Notes: a model not told the origin generated them from the letters alone. A stretch of DNA of 27,611 nt from Plantago elongata (GCA_036897095.1 JAYMSP010001936.1:1-27611); one strand, 5' to 3'; shown: positions 1 through 11,153, numbered from the stretch's first letter. Program-made: numbers and translations.

Positions 1-981
1 GACATTAAGCAACACTGTGCTCCGAGCTACCACAACTAAAACACTTCCCAGTCTTTCTCCAACAGTTTTTCTCAGTGTGTCCAGTACGTGTACAATATTT
101 AGACTCCATCATCGTCTCAGGGCGTCGTCGGGAGTTAACATTATTCTCTTGTGTGCGAGGGTTTTCTCTGGCTTGCTCCGGGAATCTAGCTTTCACCGGA
201 CGCTAGTTAGGGGACGTGGAATTCTCAGGTCGATTCCTCTTGAATCGATCCTCAAGCTTCCTGATTTCCTTAAATTCAGCTTCCACCTACAAAACCTTCT
301 CCACAGTCTTGACGTAACTTTCATGATTTACCAAAACCAAGGCCCGACGTAATTCCAATCTCAGGCTTTCCACATACTTGCGGATCTTACGCTTCTCATC
401 CTCCCAGTAGTGGGGAGTATATTGAATCAGGCGAGAAAACGCTGCTTCATATTCATTCATGTTCCTATTCCCTCGGATCAGTTCCAGAAATTCCTGTTCT
501 CGGGCATTTCATATCACCTCGGGCACAAATTTATCATTAAATTCTTACACAAAATTCTTCCACGTCTAGGAGGTGCCTTCTTGCTTCCATCTTCGATTTA
601 CCAGTACCCACCAGTTTCTTGCTGCTTCTTGTAACCGGTAGGTAGCGTACTTAACCTTCTGTTCTTCGATATAATTCAGAACCTCGAAAATCTTCTCTAG
701 TCGGCAAGAAATTCCTCTGCTTTCTTATCATCAGTTTCTCCGAAGAACACTGGAGGATCAAACCTAAGAAAGCATTCCAGTACTTGGTCGTCACTCTGTA
801 TGGCTGACGACTGTTGATTCTGCCACTGCTGAGTGAGAAAAGTCCAAAAGGATAGCATTTCCTGCATGTTTTCTCTGGTTTCGTTTCCCCCCGTTCCGGG
901 AGCCTGAGGGGGTACTTCTCTATTGGGTGGAGACATCGTGTCTATCTGAAATATCAGTTGCAGAATATCAGTTTCAGACAT
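1..981 (-). pseudogene. Ty3/gypsy gag remnant, 5' part, cut by the window start
   Basis: Gag would be the nucleocapsid/capsid precursor of an LTR retrotransposon. Reading leftward from 981, the N-terminal segment ends in EEFLAD at a stop (697-699). The capsid core then continues in another frame (RLEKIFEVLNYIEEQKVKYA, EAARNWW at about 610-705), so there is a frameshift near 700. More stops follow. Near the window start come CCHC-like knuckles: one has lost its first Cys (YCTRTGHTEKNC), and the other (CFSCGSSEH) is cut by a TAA at 5-7, one codon before its last Cys. Two in-frame ATGs (979-981 and 934-936) compete as start; the second, giving MSPPNREV, looks more natural because the first sits in a short duplication. 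The order of PBS, leader and gag shows the element runs right to left. It is dead. Confidence 0.85.
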
Positions 982-997
982 CGTGTCTGTCTGAAAT
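932..997. repeat. Short duplication at the gag start, 45-bp spacing
   Basis: The string GACATCGTGTCT.TCTGAAAT occurs at 932 and again at 977 with one mismatch in 21 bases. On the minus strand each copy carries an ATG in the same frame, so the duplication adds 15 codons to the gag N-terminus. Confidence 0.8.
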
Positions 998-1190
998 GCG
1001 AAGAGACTGTATGACTCAGTTAACGATCAATCAAAGATACGATAACGTAATGAATAATAATAGACTATTCCTCAAGAATACAAAGATTCTACAGAACACT
1101 CTTCACACAACCCGATCCCCCCAAAAGGTCTCATCTTAGGGCTTATGTTTATGTTTAAAAGATTTGGTATGGATTCCCACGTCCAGCCAG

Positions 1191-1202
1191 GCTCTGATAC
1201 CA
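1191..1202 (-). other. Primer-binding site, initiator tRNA-Met type
   Basis: The minus strand reads TGGTATCAGAGC, the classic plant retrotransposon primer-binding site complementary to the 3' end of initiator tRNA-Met. It lies three bases inside the LTR end at 1206 and about 200 bp upstream of gag, as expected. Confidence 0.9.
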
Positions 1203-1205
1203 CTC

Positions 1206-1440
1206 TGTAGCGCCCCGTCCGGGTGGTACCAGATCGGGTGCCATCTCAGTGTGGTCCCAACCACTCGAAGCGCGGTTGATCGATCAGTGTCGGATGAGGG
1301 GAAACCATACCCAGAAAATAACATAAAATAAACTCATTTATTATATAATATTGGTAACTGTAAAGAAGAGCAGGGTAGTTGCCGATACAATTATTTTCTA
1401 ACCGAACAAAACACGGTAGTGGAAATGGTCTGGTCCGTCG
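1206..1440 (-). mobile_element. Partial 5' LTR of the minus-strand gypsy element
   Basis: On the minus strand the LTR ends CGGGGCGCTACA, directly before the primer-binding site. This is the usual 3' end of chromovirus-type plant LTRs. The opposite end (TGTAA... on the minus strand) was not found before copia coding sequence starts near 1519, so the LTR appears truncated. The right limit given is approximate. Confidence 0.7.
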
Positions 1441-1518
1441 TTAAGTCTTCCCCTCTCTGAATCTAAGTATCAGATACCTTCAAGTATCTGAGAAATAGTG
1501 TATACCAACAAAAGTTTG
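1441..1518. other. Unassigned junction with a small perfect hairpin
   Basis: This stretch lies between the truncated gypsy LTR and the first recognisable copia codons. It holds CAGATAC (1471-1477) and GTATCTG (1484-1490), a perfect 7-bp stem with a 6-base loop. No function can be assigned. It may be LTR remnant or a recombination scar. Confidence 0.4.
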
Positions 1519-2759
1519 AAGAGAAGCCATTAGTGATGAGATGATCTATGTCATCGAGGAGGGACCTATCAGAATAAGACAACTCAAGCATGTCGTTGGA
1601 GTGTCTGATGGTAGGAGAACTACATATAAGGATGCTGAAGGAAGTGATAGTGGTCGTGTTGCTACTTGTCATGTTGAGTACGAAGATAAACCTCGTGAAC
1701 TCTGGACATCGGAAGATGCCAAGAGAGGCGCAGGTTGGATGGTCAAGCTAATAACATCATCATTCGTTCCACACCTGAGCACATAGTGCAAACTGTGGGG
1801 TGCTAAAATGGTGAAAGTTTCCTGGCTATTAATTGAAGAAATTTGTGCCGGAACTGAGAAAACCAAGGAAAACATGTTTGAAATTCTGAAATTGAAAAAA
1901 CTTCAAACATGGTTCCACTGAAACTCTGGAAGAACTTGATTGCAGGTTTACTAGTCTAATGAGTGATATGGCTGCACTTGGTGAGAATGAGAGATATTCA
2001 AATTCTGAGAAGGTGAAAACCATTGTCAGAAGCTTGAACCAAAATTGGAAACATACCCAGTATTTCAACTTCAACCAAGGAATGCCACAAAATAGACCAA
2101 TGGAACTCTTTTCACATTTACCTACTGTAAACTATGAGACAACAGAAAGTGGATTGGTTGTGGCTGAAAAGTCACAGAGTGTTGCTCTAGTCTCCCAAGG
2201 TCTTTCTGAAAAGAAGGATACCAAGGAAGTGTCTGAAGAAAATGCTCTTGTTGTTCAACACATAAAGAAATTCGAGAGTCAATAGATTGAAAGGATAAAA
2301 GCAAAGGAGAAATTTAAAAATCATCTCGGCCCAAACTATCATAAATACAAGAAAATTCAAATGAACAATTCTCTGAACAACCCCGCTCAAAAAGTCGTTA
2401 GTACGAAAGTCGCTGAAATCTGAAACGATATTTGCATCCATTGTTAAAGACCTAGTCACTTCAAACATGATTGTCCTGCTTTATAAAAGATCAAGATAGG
2501 TGATAAAAAGGAGATAATAACTTTCAAAAGGAATTAAAGGGCCTTGCTCACTAAATAAAGAAAGAAGATTCAAGTTAAATTCGATGCTCTAGATATTGAG
2601 TCAGAGTCTAACGATATGGACTCAGATGACTCAAAACTTCCCTCAATAGAATTGTGCAGAATTATTCACGTAATAGACTTTGGTTAGAAGAAGAATGAAA
2701 TGTGTGGAGTTGCTGAGATAATGGGTCCCGACATCTCCAACATTGAAATGTGTCTAAAA

Positions 2760-2842
2760 CACTTCATAATTCTTGTAAATGATGATGACGGTAAATAACA
2801 CTTCATAATTCTTGTATTATGAAAGTGATGATGACGGTATCA
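2760..2842 (+). repeat. Small tandem duplication inside copia gag
   Basis: ACTTCATAATTCTTGTA occurs at 2761 and 2800, and GATGATGACGGTA occurs at 2781 and 2827. This is one tandem duplication of roughly 40 bp with a small later indel, and it contributes to the loss of frame. Confidence 0.75.
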
Positions 2843-3578
2843 AGGATTTGGAGCTCGTTAAGAGTGAATTGGATCGGTACTAAAGAGAATTTTTTGTTGT
2901 CCAATCTAAAACCAAAGTTTTAGAGTAATGTAAGAAAACTCTTGAAAAAGAGGTTTCTGAATTTACCAAGGTATCTGTGAACAAGGACGTTGAAATAGCT
3001 TCACTAAAAGCTCAGATATCGGAGAATGAAAATTCTCACAAATTAGCTATGAACGATCATAATTACATAATGAAGAAACTTTTTTTTGAAAATGAGGAAC
3101 TCAAAAAGAAAGAACTATCTTTTCAATTATATGCTAAAGCTAGTGATACTCTCACGGATGTTCAATCATATTTAAGAGACCCTTCTGAGAAATGTAGACT
3201 TGGACTTGATGCGCAATCAAGCTAACTCCACTCCTCTGAAAAAGAGTGATGAAGGGTTGATATTCGTTAGAAGTTAACAAAATGGTTCCCCAACAATCTA
3301 TAGCATTGGTCAGAAAGTTAAGGTAGTTGACAAAGTTAAAGGAGTTGCGACTAAACCTTTGAAGGGACAACAAGTCCCGAAGAAACCTGTTGATGGGGTT
3401 TTTGACAAGAAATACAAACCTTAGACTTGTGAACATCCACAATGTAACATTACTAGGAAAGGGAGAATTACAGGAATTAGCAAGTTCTCCAATGTACCAT
3501 TTTATGGAAATAATGATGGTGCAGAAACTAGTAAGGCTGCTGAAAATCATTCTCAGAAAGCCTATGGTGCTTGTAATG

Positions 3579-3583
3579 GTATT
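3579..3583. repeat. Target-site duplication, left copy (GTATT)
   Basis: GTATT directly precedes the TG of the Tat 5' LTR and recurs directly after the 3' LTR at 12488-12492. Five bases is the normal duplication length for LTR retrotransposons. Confidence 0.9.
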
Positions 3584-4398
3584 TGTTGGTATGGGAATAT
3601 GTCCAATCCGTTATTTCGATGTCTCGTAAATAGATCCTAAGACATTACGGTATTACAAGGACAAGGCCCCGTAGATCCGAGCCTCCGACCATCTGAGGTC
3701 AAGCTTGGTCAAAACGTACAAGAATACCGTGTTATGGATATCCGGACCAAAACGTTACATCCGAAGGGAAATAGGTCCGGACCACAATAGCATATGAATA
3801 CATCTGAACCTAAAGAGAACCAAGTGAGGCAAATCATATCACGTCAGTAGCGGAGGGCACAATCAGTTCCTGACGTTTAGATCTGGAACACTATCTTCGG
3901 ATGTCTTCTCGATCAAGAAGATGACGGTGCCCTCAAATATCCTACAAAATGACTAATCTATCCTTGAGGACCAAAAACTATATGGGTTATGACAATCATA
4001 TGATCCATGGGCTTAATTAATCTCTATTGGCTTATTCTTAGCCCAACACTTGGCCCAATCCAACAGGTCTAACCCTAAATAGGGATTAATCTCTATAAAT
4101 AGGGTGACTTCTCAAGGTAAAGGGACAAGCTCACTTGATCTTATCACTCTATTATATGATTTAGACATTTAATTATACATAGTCGACTTATAATCATTCT
4201 CGAGTAAAGTCTCTCATCCGGCTTGATCCAAGGCAAGCCGGATCCAAATGTTCTAACCCCTCCCTTTTCAGTCATCTGTACAGGATCAGATTTGGGACAT
4301 TGAGTTCAAGGCTGGAGCTTGCATCATCCGAGATCTCTCAAGTTTAAAGAGTTAATTGAATTTTGTAATACCCGAGGGTAGGGGCTTTTACCTCAACA
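3584..4398 (+). repeat. 5' LTR of the Tat element
   Basis: The LTR starts TGTTGGTATGGG and ends CCTCAACA, a TG...CA pair, and spans about 815 bp. It pairs along its whole length with 11671-12487. A TATA box lies near its middle-right and the primer-binding site follows three bases after its end. Confidence 0.95.
4094..4101 (+). promoter_or_regulatory. LTR TATA box (TATAAATA)
   Basis: TATAAATA followed by GGG, conserved in the 3' LTR at 12180-12187, is the probable core promoter of the Tat element. Transcription would start about 30 bp downstream, around 4125-4135. Confidence 0.75.
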
Positions 4399-4401
4399 TA
4401 A

Positions 4402-4420
4402 TTGGCGCAGTCTGTGGGAA
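4402..4420 (+). other. Tat primer-binding site
   Basis: TTGGCGCAGTCTGTGGGAA follows the 5' LTR. It is close to the TGGCGCCGTCTGTGGG form common in Tat-type plant elements, with one substitution. I do not assign the primer tRNA from memory. Confidence 0.75.
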
Positions 4421-4468
4421 ACAATTAAAAAATTGAGTCATTTGGATTAACTACTTCTTTCAAAAAGT

Positions 4469-6496
4469 ATGGCAAGACCACAGAGATCGGCTCGGATAGC
4501 ATTGCCCTCAGGTGGAATTCTAGTAGGACGTCCTCGAAGTAGACCTCCTACTCGGAAGACAGCAGCAACTCAGACTACCACCCGAGCAAGGAGGAGCCAA
4601 CCCAGTAATGGCCATACGACAACTGCATCGTCATAAGAAGCTCCTCCGGACCTTATTGAGAGAGACCCGGTGCCACCGGTCCAGTAGCCTCCTCCGTCAG
4701 GAGCGCATGAGCCACCTGTTGGTAGAAATTTCAGTCTGTCGAATGGGACGGTCATCTCTCCTTACGAATTTTGTATGTATGACAATCAATTTGGCTTACT
4801 ACTGAATGTCTTTCAAGGGTGTCTAGGTTCGAACAATGTCCAACGAACACCTCAGCAGCCCACTCTAGAACAAGTCGAGCCTGCATAATCGAGGCATGAG
4901 AGAAGACCAGTCAAGGAAAGAATCGGGAAAGTGATCCGAGATAATGACCTTCGTCATGTGATCAACCAGAGAACCAACTTCCGGGAACATCAAGAAAAGA
5001 TTCTCAAAAGACCCAGAGCCGAACCGGCCAGGACAAACCGAGTAACCTAGAATCCAAGGAGGGTTGATGACTATGCCGGAGAGTGTGTCATTGAGGTTAG
5101 AGCGGAACAAGTACCTAGAACTAACTTGGATCCGAAGATAGGAGAAAGGCTAACATCTGAGCAGATCTACATCTAATAGAAGTCCTTAGAAACTGAGATG
5201 CCAAACTCAGCAAGATTGTGAACGCTCAAGAAAATATGACCACGAGAGTTCCGAATCCCTAAGTAGTGCTATCCGAAGAGAAAAGAACCTCAGGAATTTA
5301 CCATACCGAATTTGGAACGGTATTATGGGGATAGTTTTCCGGCCGCCCATCTCACTCAATATGAGTCCAAGATGGACACTAACGGATTGAATGACACCCT
5401 CAAAGCGCTCAATTTCGATACCATTCTCTTCGGAGAAGCAATGGATTGGTGGACTAGTTTGCCATCCGGATCCATCAAGACTTTTGATCACGTCTCTACA
5501 CTCTTTTTTAAAAGATTCTAGAAATCTAAGAGGAGGAAGAGATCCATGGAACATCCAGCTGAAATCATTCAATCCGAGACTGAGGATCTTCGAACCTTCT
5601 TAGACAGGTTTAATTCGAAGGTCCGACAAGTGGAGGCACATAAGATTAAGGAATGGGTCCGTCACCTGTATGCCAACACCAGCAACAATGACCTCCGAAA
5701 GAAGCTATCCGAACAGGAGATCTTGAATGAAAGACAGTTAGAAGATATTTGTGATCATGTCTTGTATGGGGTAGAGTCCCGAAGGAATGTCCCCGTAAGG
5801 GCCGGACAGAAGAAAGCCAAAGAACCTGTTAGGCAAGAAGCCCCAAAAGCTTGGAAATCAGACATGAGAAAGGACACCCGAGGAAAACAGGAGTACCGGA
5901 GAGAGCGAACTCCTCCTAGGAGGTATGCCGAGTACACTCAGCTGAATCTTCCAAGAAAAGAAATCTTGTCAATAATGGTCGAGAAGAATTTGGACATCCA
6001 ATTTCCTAGACCCTTAATCAATAATAGGAAGGGTAAGGAAGCGAGGGCTTATTGTGCTTTTCAAAAGAAAACTGGACACCCAATTGCAAAATGTATCCAG
6101 CTTAAGACAGAAATTGAAACGTTGATTTGGAGTGGATATCTTAAAGAGCCGTACTCCATGGAGGAACAGGGTCTGAGCGGAAGGAAAGAGAGAAGTCCGA
6201 GGCACAAATCCATAACACTCCCACCCCCTCCCAAGAATACTCCACCTCCCGAAGTAAGAAGATACGAGGAGAATCCGGATGAGGGGGATTACGAGAACTT
6301 ACCCTATAGCGGGGTTATCAATGCTATAGTCGATGGACCGAGTGGCGGAGACAGCCGCAATGCAAGGGAAAGGACTGGACAGGATATCCGGAATGGAGAC
6401 CTAGTGAGAAACCCAGCACCACCGAGGGGATCAAGTACCATCTCCTTTGATGACAGTGAAATACCTCCTCCTACATTCGAAAGTGGAGATACCTGA
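4469..6496 (+). pseudogene. Tat gag (capsid) with nonsense codons
   Basis: The likely start is ATG at 4469 (MARPQRSARIALPSGG). Stops appear near 4631 and several times up to 5270. The capsid core is clear from about 5294: NLERYYGDSFPAAHLTQYES, then GEAMDWWTSLPSGSIKTF, then FKRF and a TAG at 5519-5521 in the same frame. The frame stays open from 5546 to 6496 (316 residues). A knuckle-like motif, CAFQKKTGHPIAKC (6053-6094), matches the Tat CxFHx4GHx4C pattern except that His is replaced by Gln. A proline-rich tail follows. The protease segment lies in another frame after the TGA at 6494-6496. Confidence 0.9.
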
Positions 6497-6510
6497 CCCC
6501 CAATGTCCCA

Positions 6511-6900
6511 TTGGTAGTATATATGGTCATCACCACTTATAAAGTTAACAAAGTGTTGGTAGACACTGGAAGTTCTTCGGATATCATATCCAAAAGGACC
6601 ATAGACCAAATGAACTTGGGAGACATCGAATATGGAAAAGTGAACACTCCACCATCCCAAATGAACACTTCTCTATCCGAATCAAGCTGCAAGTATCGAT
6701 GGGTACCTTGCCAAGGAGAATGACTCAACCGTATTGTTTCGTGGTGGACAAAGCATTTAACTACAATGTTATCTTCGGACGACCAAGCCTCAATCAGTTC
6801 CGAGCCATCTCATCCCCATTGCACAACCAAGTCAAATTCCCCACTCCCTATTGAGTCGAAGAAGAATTAGGAAATATACAAGAGGCTTGGAAATGCTAAA
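6511..6900 (+). pseudogene. Tat aspartic protease remnant
   Basis: The retropepsin active site is present as KVLVDTGSSSDIIS, with the Asp-Thr-Gly codons at 6562-6570. It is preceded by VYMVITTYKVN, the usual beta strand. The frame stops at 6721-6723. Traces continue in another frame (VVDKAFNYNVIFGRPSLNQF near 6743-6800), which is the conserved C-terminal part of the protease and its linker. The catalytic triad survives but the chain is broken. Confidence 0.85.
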
Positions 6901-7017
6901 TCTTGTCTAGAAATGTAGCTGGAAATCCGATACTTGCCATATCTAAAGTGCCGAACCTACCGCAACCTCCGAAGACTGAAATCGAAGTGGGAGCTTTAGA
7001 CCACATGTTTCCTAAGT

Positions 7018-7500
7018 ATGTTCAGATCGAGCCACACGAGACCATCAAATAAAATTCAGATTATTGAAGGGAATCCGAACAAAAAGACTAGGATAGGAAC
7101 TGAAATGAATTCCGAAGTAGAATTGAAATTGATAGCTTGTCTCAGAAGGAACTCTGACATCTTTGCTTGGAGTACTGATGACCTCAAAGGGATAGACCCG
7201 AGGGTAATAGTTCACCGTCTGATCATGGACCCTACGGTCAAACATATCCGACAAAAGAGGAAGGATTTCGGCCCCCATAGAAGATACCATTATCTCTGCC
7301 GAAGTGGACAGATTGTTGAAAGCCAGAAACATTGAGGAGATCAGATACTCGGATTGAATCTGCAATGTTGTCCTAGTTGAAAAATACCCAGGAAAGTGGA
7401 GAATGTGCAATGACTTCACTCGACTCAACAAGTTCTGTCCGAAGGACCCATACCCATTGCCTCGGATCGATCAGCTGGTAGACTCTCCATCCGGATGAGC
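7018..7500 (+). pseudogene. Tat reverse transcriptase, N-terminal part only
   Basis: The segment DIFAWSTDDLKGIDPRVIVH (about 7156-7215) is the conserved entry of gypsy reverse transcriptase. Traces of the fingers follow: KRKDFGP near 7255, then in another frame CNDFTRLNKFCPKDPYPLP near 7407-7463 and DQLVDS up to 7491. The sequence then jumps to the connection region (VNSEKIRAILNFPQ near 7505). The palm, including the YxDD catalytic motif, is therefore missing: about 130 residues judged from the family layout. The frame also changes several times. Confidence 0.88.
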
Positions 7501-8420
7501 CTTGTTAATTCGGAAAAGATCCGAGCCATACTCAACTTCCCTCAACCCAAGAATGTCAATGAGGTGTAACAACTCATCGGAAGAGTTTTATCCCTTAGCA
7601 GATTCATCTCGAGGTCTGTTGAGAAAAACTTGAAATTTTTCAAGATCCTAAGAAAAGGGGACAGATTCCTCTGGACCAAGGAGTGTGAGGAAGCCTTCGA
7701 GAATCTCAAAACTTATTTACTCTCACCTCCACTCTTGTCCAAGCAAATTGAAGGAGAACCCTTATACTTGTACTTGACTGTGACAAACGAGGCTATGAGC
7801 ACCGTACTAGTTCGGATCAAAGGGAATGATCATTTGCCCGTATACTACTTAAGAAAAGCTCTTGCGGGGTCCGAACTCCGATATCTACACATTAAGAAGA
7901 TGACCTATGCTTTGATACATACGGCCCAGAGACTCAAGCCTTACTTCAAATCGCATCAAATAGTGGTCTTGACCAACGAGCCTCTCAAACAAGTAATGGG
8001 AAGACCGGATCAATCGGGTAGACTTTCAAAGTGGGAAATTGAACTAAGCGAGTATGACATCTCATACCAGGCTCCATCATCCAAGAAATCCCAGGTACTA
8101 GCCTATTTCCTAGTCGACTTCCCGGAAGAAAGCCATAAGGATCTGGAATCAACAGGTCTCGAACTCGTAGATCCAGACATACTACCTGAAGCTCCCATAT
8201 CTGAATCATTGATATTAGAGGAAGAGGTGCTAGACCATGTAAATGGTCTCTTCGGGGATCAGTGGATGTTCATTGTGGAAGATTCGGATACGGTGATGGA
8301 AGTTGCCCCATCTGCATCAACAGATATCCAGATGAAAGAGAAAAAAGTGGCATCCGAAAATACCATAGAAAAGCGGACACCAGCCTGGATTATGGAAGTA
8401 GACAGATCATCTAATGGATG
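7501..8420 (+). pseudogene. Tat reverse transcriptase connection and RNase H
   Basis: The frame is open from 7567 to the stop at 8419-8421. It starts with QLIGRVLSLSRFIS, then RFLWTKECEEAFENLKTYL (thumb/connection) and PLYLYLTVTNEAMSTVLV, the RNase H opening strand. The first catalytic Asp, usually in a YLAVS/YLDAS context, appears as Thr in LYLTVT. Next come YYLRKALAGSELRYLHIKKM and LTNEPLKQVMGRPDQSGRLS, both diagnostic of gypsy RNase H. The following 150 residues are the acidic linker to the second RNase H (ending TPAWIMEVDRSSNG). This is the best preserved part of the element. Confidence 0.9.
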
Positions 8421-8840
8421 ACTCGGAGGTAAGGCATTTACCTCCGGAGCCCTGAAGGGGCCCAAATTGATTATGCTATTACATTAGATTTTGGGTCACA
8501 AACAATGAAGCCGATTACGAGGCCCTTCTGGTGGGTCTTCGGATGGCTAGAGCACTATAGGTGAAGAAAATTCGAGCTTACACAGATTCCCAACTGGTCA
8601 AGTCTCAATATTCCGAAGCCTTTTTCACTAAGGGTCAGAGTCAGATCCTATATCTCGAAAAACTCAAGGAGGCTGCGTCAAACTTTGAGGAATTCTCTTG
8701 TGAAAAATTCGATAGATCATACAATGAGATGGCAGACTCCCTCGCCAAATTTGCTTCAACATCCAGAGCCGTGGATACGAGAAGCATAATTATCCTAACC
8801 CTCGGACTTCTTCCCTCCATGGTCAGGAACTCCTGATATA
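8381..8840 (+). pseudogene. Tat second (archaeal-type) RNase H
   Basis: The domain begins with WIMEVDRSSNG, equivalent to the WxLYVDGSSN motif in Tat elements, where the Asp is catalytic. A TGA follows directly (8419-8421). The frame that resumes near 8561 carries IRAYTDSQLVKSQYSEAF, with the catalytic Asp in TDSQ, and FDRSYNEMADSLAKFAST, with the terminal Asp. Between them the part with the catalytic Glu is seen only as a trace in another frame (NNEADYEALLVGLRMARAL near 8501-8560). A duplicated RNase H is characteristic of the Tat clade and is the main reason for that assignment. Confidence 0.88.
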
Positions 8841-10080
8841 CCAACTAGACGAGGAGAGGACTTGGATGATGGATATTCTAATTTATCTTCAGAATGGTAC
8901 GTTACCATCAGACCCAACGGAAGTCCGGAGAGTCCAGTGTCGAGCACCCCGTTACTTCCTACTTGAGGATGAACTTTATAAGAGATCTTTCAATGGAACC
9001 CACTTGCGTTGCCTCGGACCACAAGAGGCTCGGACAATTCTGGAAGAAATACACAGTGGCAATTGAGGAAGTCATTCCGGGGGAAAACTCTAGCACAAAA
9101 GATCATCCGGCAAGGTTACTATTGGCCTACAATAGAAAAGGATTCGGCGAACTTCGCCCGAACCTGCAGTGACTGCCAATTCTACGCAAACATTCCCCAC
9201 AGGGAAAGTAATCCGATGATTATGTCAATCATCTCGTGCCCATTTGATCTGTGGGGCATTGGTATTGTGGGGCCCTTTCCTCGAGGTGCACAATAAAAGA
9301 TGTCTTTGATCGTAGCACTCGAATACTTTATCAAGTGGGTGGAAGCCAAAGTAGTGACTACCATAACAGAGGCCCGAGTACAAACTTTCATTTGGAAGAA
9401 TATCATTTGCCGCTTCAGATTGCCAAGGATCCTCATCTCGGACAATGGAGCTCAGTTCTCCGGGTAAAAGCTTAATGAATGGTGCAAGTCTTTAAAAATC
9501 GAATAGCGCTTCACTTCAGTTGGGTACCCCCAAGCCAATGGGGAGGTTGAATCTACTAACCGGACCATTGTGAAAATCTTAGAGAAAAGACTCAAAACAT
9601 TCCAAGTAAGCTGGGTCAACAACTTGGGGCGTACTCTGGGCACATCGAACAACTCTGAGGACTGCAACCCGGGAAACCCTTTTTTCCTTGTTATATGGTT
9701 CTGAGGCTATCATACCCTTGGATATCATTGTGCAAACTCAAAGAATCCACATTATCAACCCGAAGAAAATGCAACTGCTCGGATATATGAGCTCGAGCTC
9801 CTAGAGGATAAGAGAAATTCCTCCCTGGCTCACATCCTAAGGTATCAAAACTCTATCGCTCCGGCCTACAATAAAAATGTATGCATCAAGGACATCCAGG
9901 TAAGATACTTGGTCCTGAGAAGAGCTTATATTTTCAACCATGACGGGAAACTCAAACCCAATTGGTCCGTACAAGGTCATCAAAGTTAGAAGCAATGGAA
10001 GCTTCGAAATGGAGGATGTCGAAGGTAGAGTGGTCAAGAGAACATGGAATCCAAGAAATTTGCAGAAGTTTTTTGCTTAG
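8841..10080 (+). pseudogene. Tat integrase, frame-broken
   Basis: The N-terminal HHCC region is spread over frames: ILEEIHSGN near 9040, then GYYWPTIEKDSANFARTCSDCQFY (9117-9185) with the CX2C pair. The catalytic core shows FDLWGIGIVGPFPRG with Asp codon 9246-9248, LISDNGAQFSG with Asp codon 9441-9443, and GYPQANGEVESTN with Glu codon 9543-9545. Spacing between the second Asp and the Glu is slightly short because of a stop and small indels. Downstream pieces (RRAYIFNHDGKLKPNWSVQG near 9916) match the C-terminal chromatin- or DNA-binding part without a recognisable chromodomain. All three DDE residues can be seen, but not in a single frame. Confidence 0.88.
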
Positions 10081-10605
10081 TATGTTTTTCTTCATTATTG
10101 TTTTGTCCGAGGATACTTGATAAAGTCTTTTTGAGCCGACCATTTGTAATTGTATTTCCATCAAATCAATACAACGACTATCTTTGTTTTCCAAGAATTG
10201 TCTCACTTACTCTCGAACGTATAGCTTCGGATAAAAGAGCTTTGGGTATGATATATTCCGAACTAAGAAATGATTGTAAGCCAGACACAACTTATGAACG
10301 TTCGGGTGTATCATACTACTATCCAAATAAAATGACTCGAAGAAGTTAAAACAAGGATCATGCATCGTGGATAACAATTGCAAAATCTAAATATTCAAGC
10401 GGCACAAACAACTTCTATTCCGAACTAACAGAAGTTGCAAATATTCGACGATAATTCAACAGGAGAACTCAAACAAGTCAGCTGGTAGGCCGAAGCCTCC
10501 TTTCCAGTAAATATTATGCGAAAAATAAAAACAGATGGAGGAAAATATTCAACAAGAAATAAAGGTGCAAGGAAAGATACAAATTTAACGGGGCATACAC
10601 CGCCT
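10081..10605. other. Tat 3' spacer between pol and the antisense unit
   Basis: About 500 bp after the last integrase traces. Short plus-strand frames here have no recognisable domain. The stretch is the likely 3' end region of the antisense transcript described next. No further feature was seen. Confidence 0.5.
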
Positions 10606-10752
10606 TCACCAATCCGCATCATTCGTACTGGATTCGTTAGTCTCCACATAAGCATCCGGGCCTGCCCCTGCCACCTCTGCCATCCGAGCTACCCATCTCC
10701 TCCGAGCCTTCCTCTTGCGCTTCTTTCTGTCGTGGCGTGGGAGTGAGTGATC

Positions 10753-11067
10753 CTATGACCGAGCTCTTTTTAACTCCCACAGGCCTTTCTTGGGGCATGG
10801 CAGCTCGCACAAACTCACATCAAGGACGATCGGGTCCGCCGAAGTTCCTTCGCCCGGATATGCAGGAGAATGCCAGATCCCGCAATCACAGTTCATTAAG
10901 TCTCGCCACCCCCGATACCCGGGGAAGATAGGAGACTTGAAGGGATCAGGATCCGGCATAGTAGCAGGAAGATCCGGGATAGGAGCCGGAAGGGGCGTAG
11001 GGTGACAAAAATCATATTCATTCTGATAATGCGCACAACATGAAGGACCGGATTGACTATTCGACAT
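10753..11067 (-). CDS. Antisense additional ORF (aORF) of the Tat element
   Basis: The frame is open for 104 residues from ATG at 11065-11067 (MSNSQSGPSCCAHYQNEY) to TAG at 10753-10755. The protein is rich in Pro, Asp and Cys and matches no family I recognise. The ATG sits one base after a splice acceptor, which favours it over the upstream TTG or out-of-frame ATG. Beyond the stop, a neighbouring frame continues from about 10750 to TGA at 10606-10608 and carries DRKKRKRKARRRW, a strong nuclear-localisation-like cluster. The original protein may therefore have been about 150 residues long, now broken by a frameshift or joined by an unseen intron. Additional antisense ORFs between pol and the 3' LTR are known from Tat elements such as Grande. 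Function is unknown. Confidence 0.55.
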   Translation of the reverse strand: MSNSQSGPSCCAHYQNEYDFCHPTPLPAPIPDLPATMPDPDPFKSPIFPGYRGWRDLMNCDCGIWHSPAYPGEGTSADPIVLDVSLCELPCPKKGLWELKRARS

Positions 11068-11068
11068 C

Positions 11069-11153
11069 CTGCATGGCAACAATCGAAAATAAGATACATA
11101 AGACTCGAAGATTAAATGATTCGAAGTAAAAATAGAAGAGAAGCAAAACTTAC
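11069..11153 (-). other. Candidate 85-nt intron in the leader of the antisense unit
   Basis: On the minus strand ACACGAG is followed by GTAAGTTTTG (donor GT at 11153-11152). The stretch then runs T-rich to TTGTTGCCATGCAG (acceptor AG at 11070-11069), and ATG follows one base later. Both sites fit the plant consensus and 85 nt is a typical short plant intron. No transcript has been seen, so this remains a prediction. Confidence 0.6.

Larger units (their letters stand above)
1519..3583 (+). pseudogene. Copia gag, degenerate, interrupted at 3583
   Basis: The N-terminal part (DEMIYVIEEGPIRI near 1540) and the middle part (EEICAGTEKTKENMFEIL near 1840, SLMSDMAALGENERYSNSEK near 1955) match copia gag of the UBN2 type. 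A CX2CX4HX4C zinc knuckle lies at 2433-2474 with all four ligands present but a TAA directly after the second Cys. A charged segment that reads as a coiled coil spans about 2977-3225. The last stretch, 3427-3583, is open and carries a CEHPQC motif. Several frameshifts and stops lie between. The Tat element enters after the codons for ACNGI; the frame resumes in phase at 12493. Confidence 0.8.

Noticed and set aside
1463..1875. Several short minus-strand frames opposite copia gag
   Set aside because: They are antisense shadows with no motif.
10753..11099. Starting the antisense ORF at TTG 11082 or using the ATG frame from 11099
   Set aside because: Both start inside the predicted intron. The ATG at 11067 lies directly after the acceptor and opens the same frame as the TTG start.
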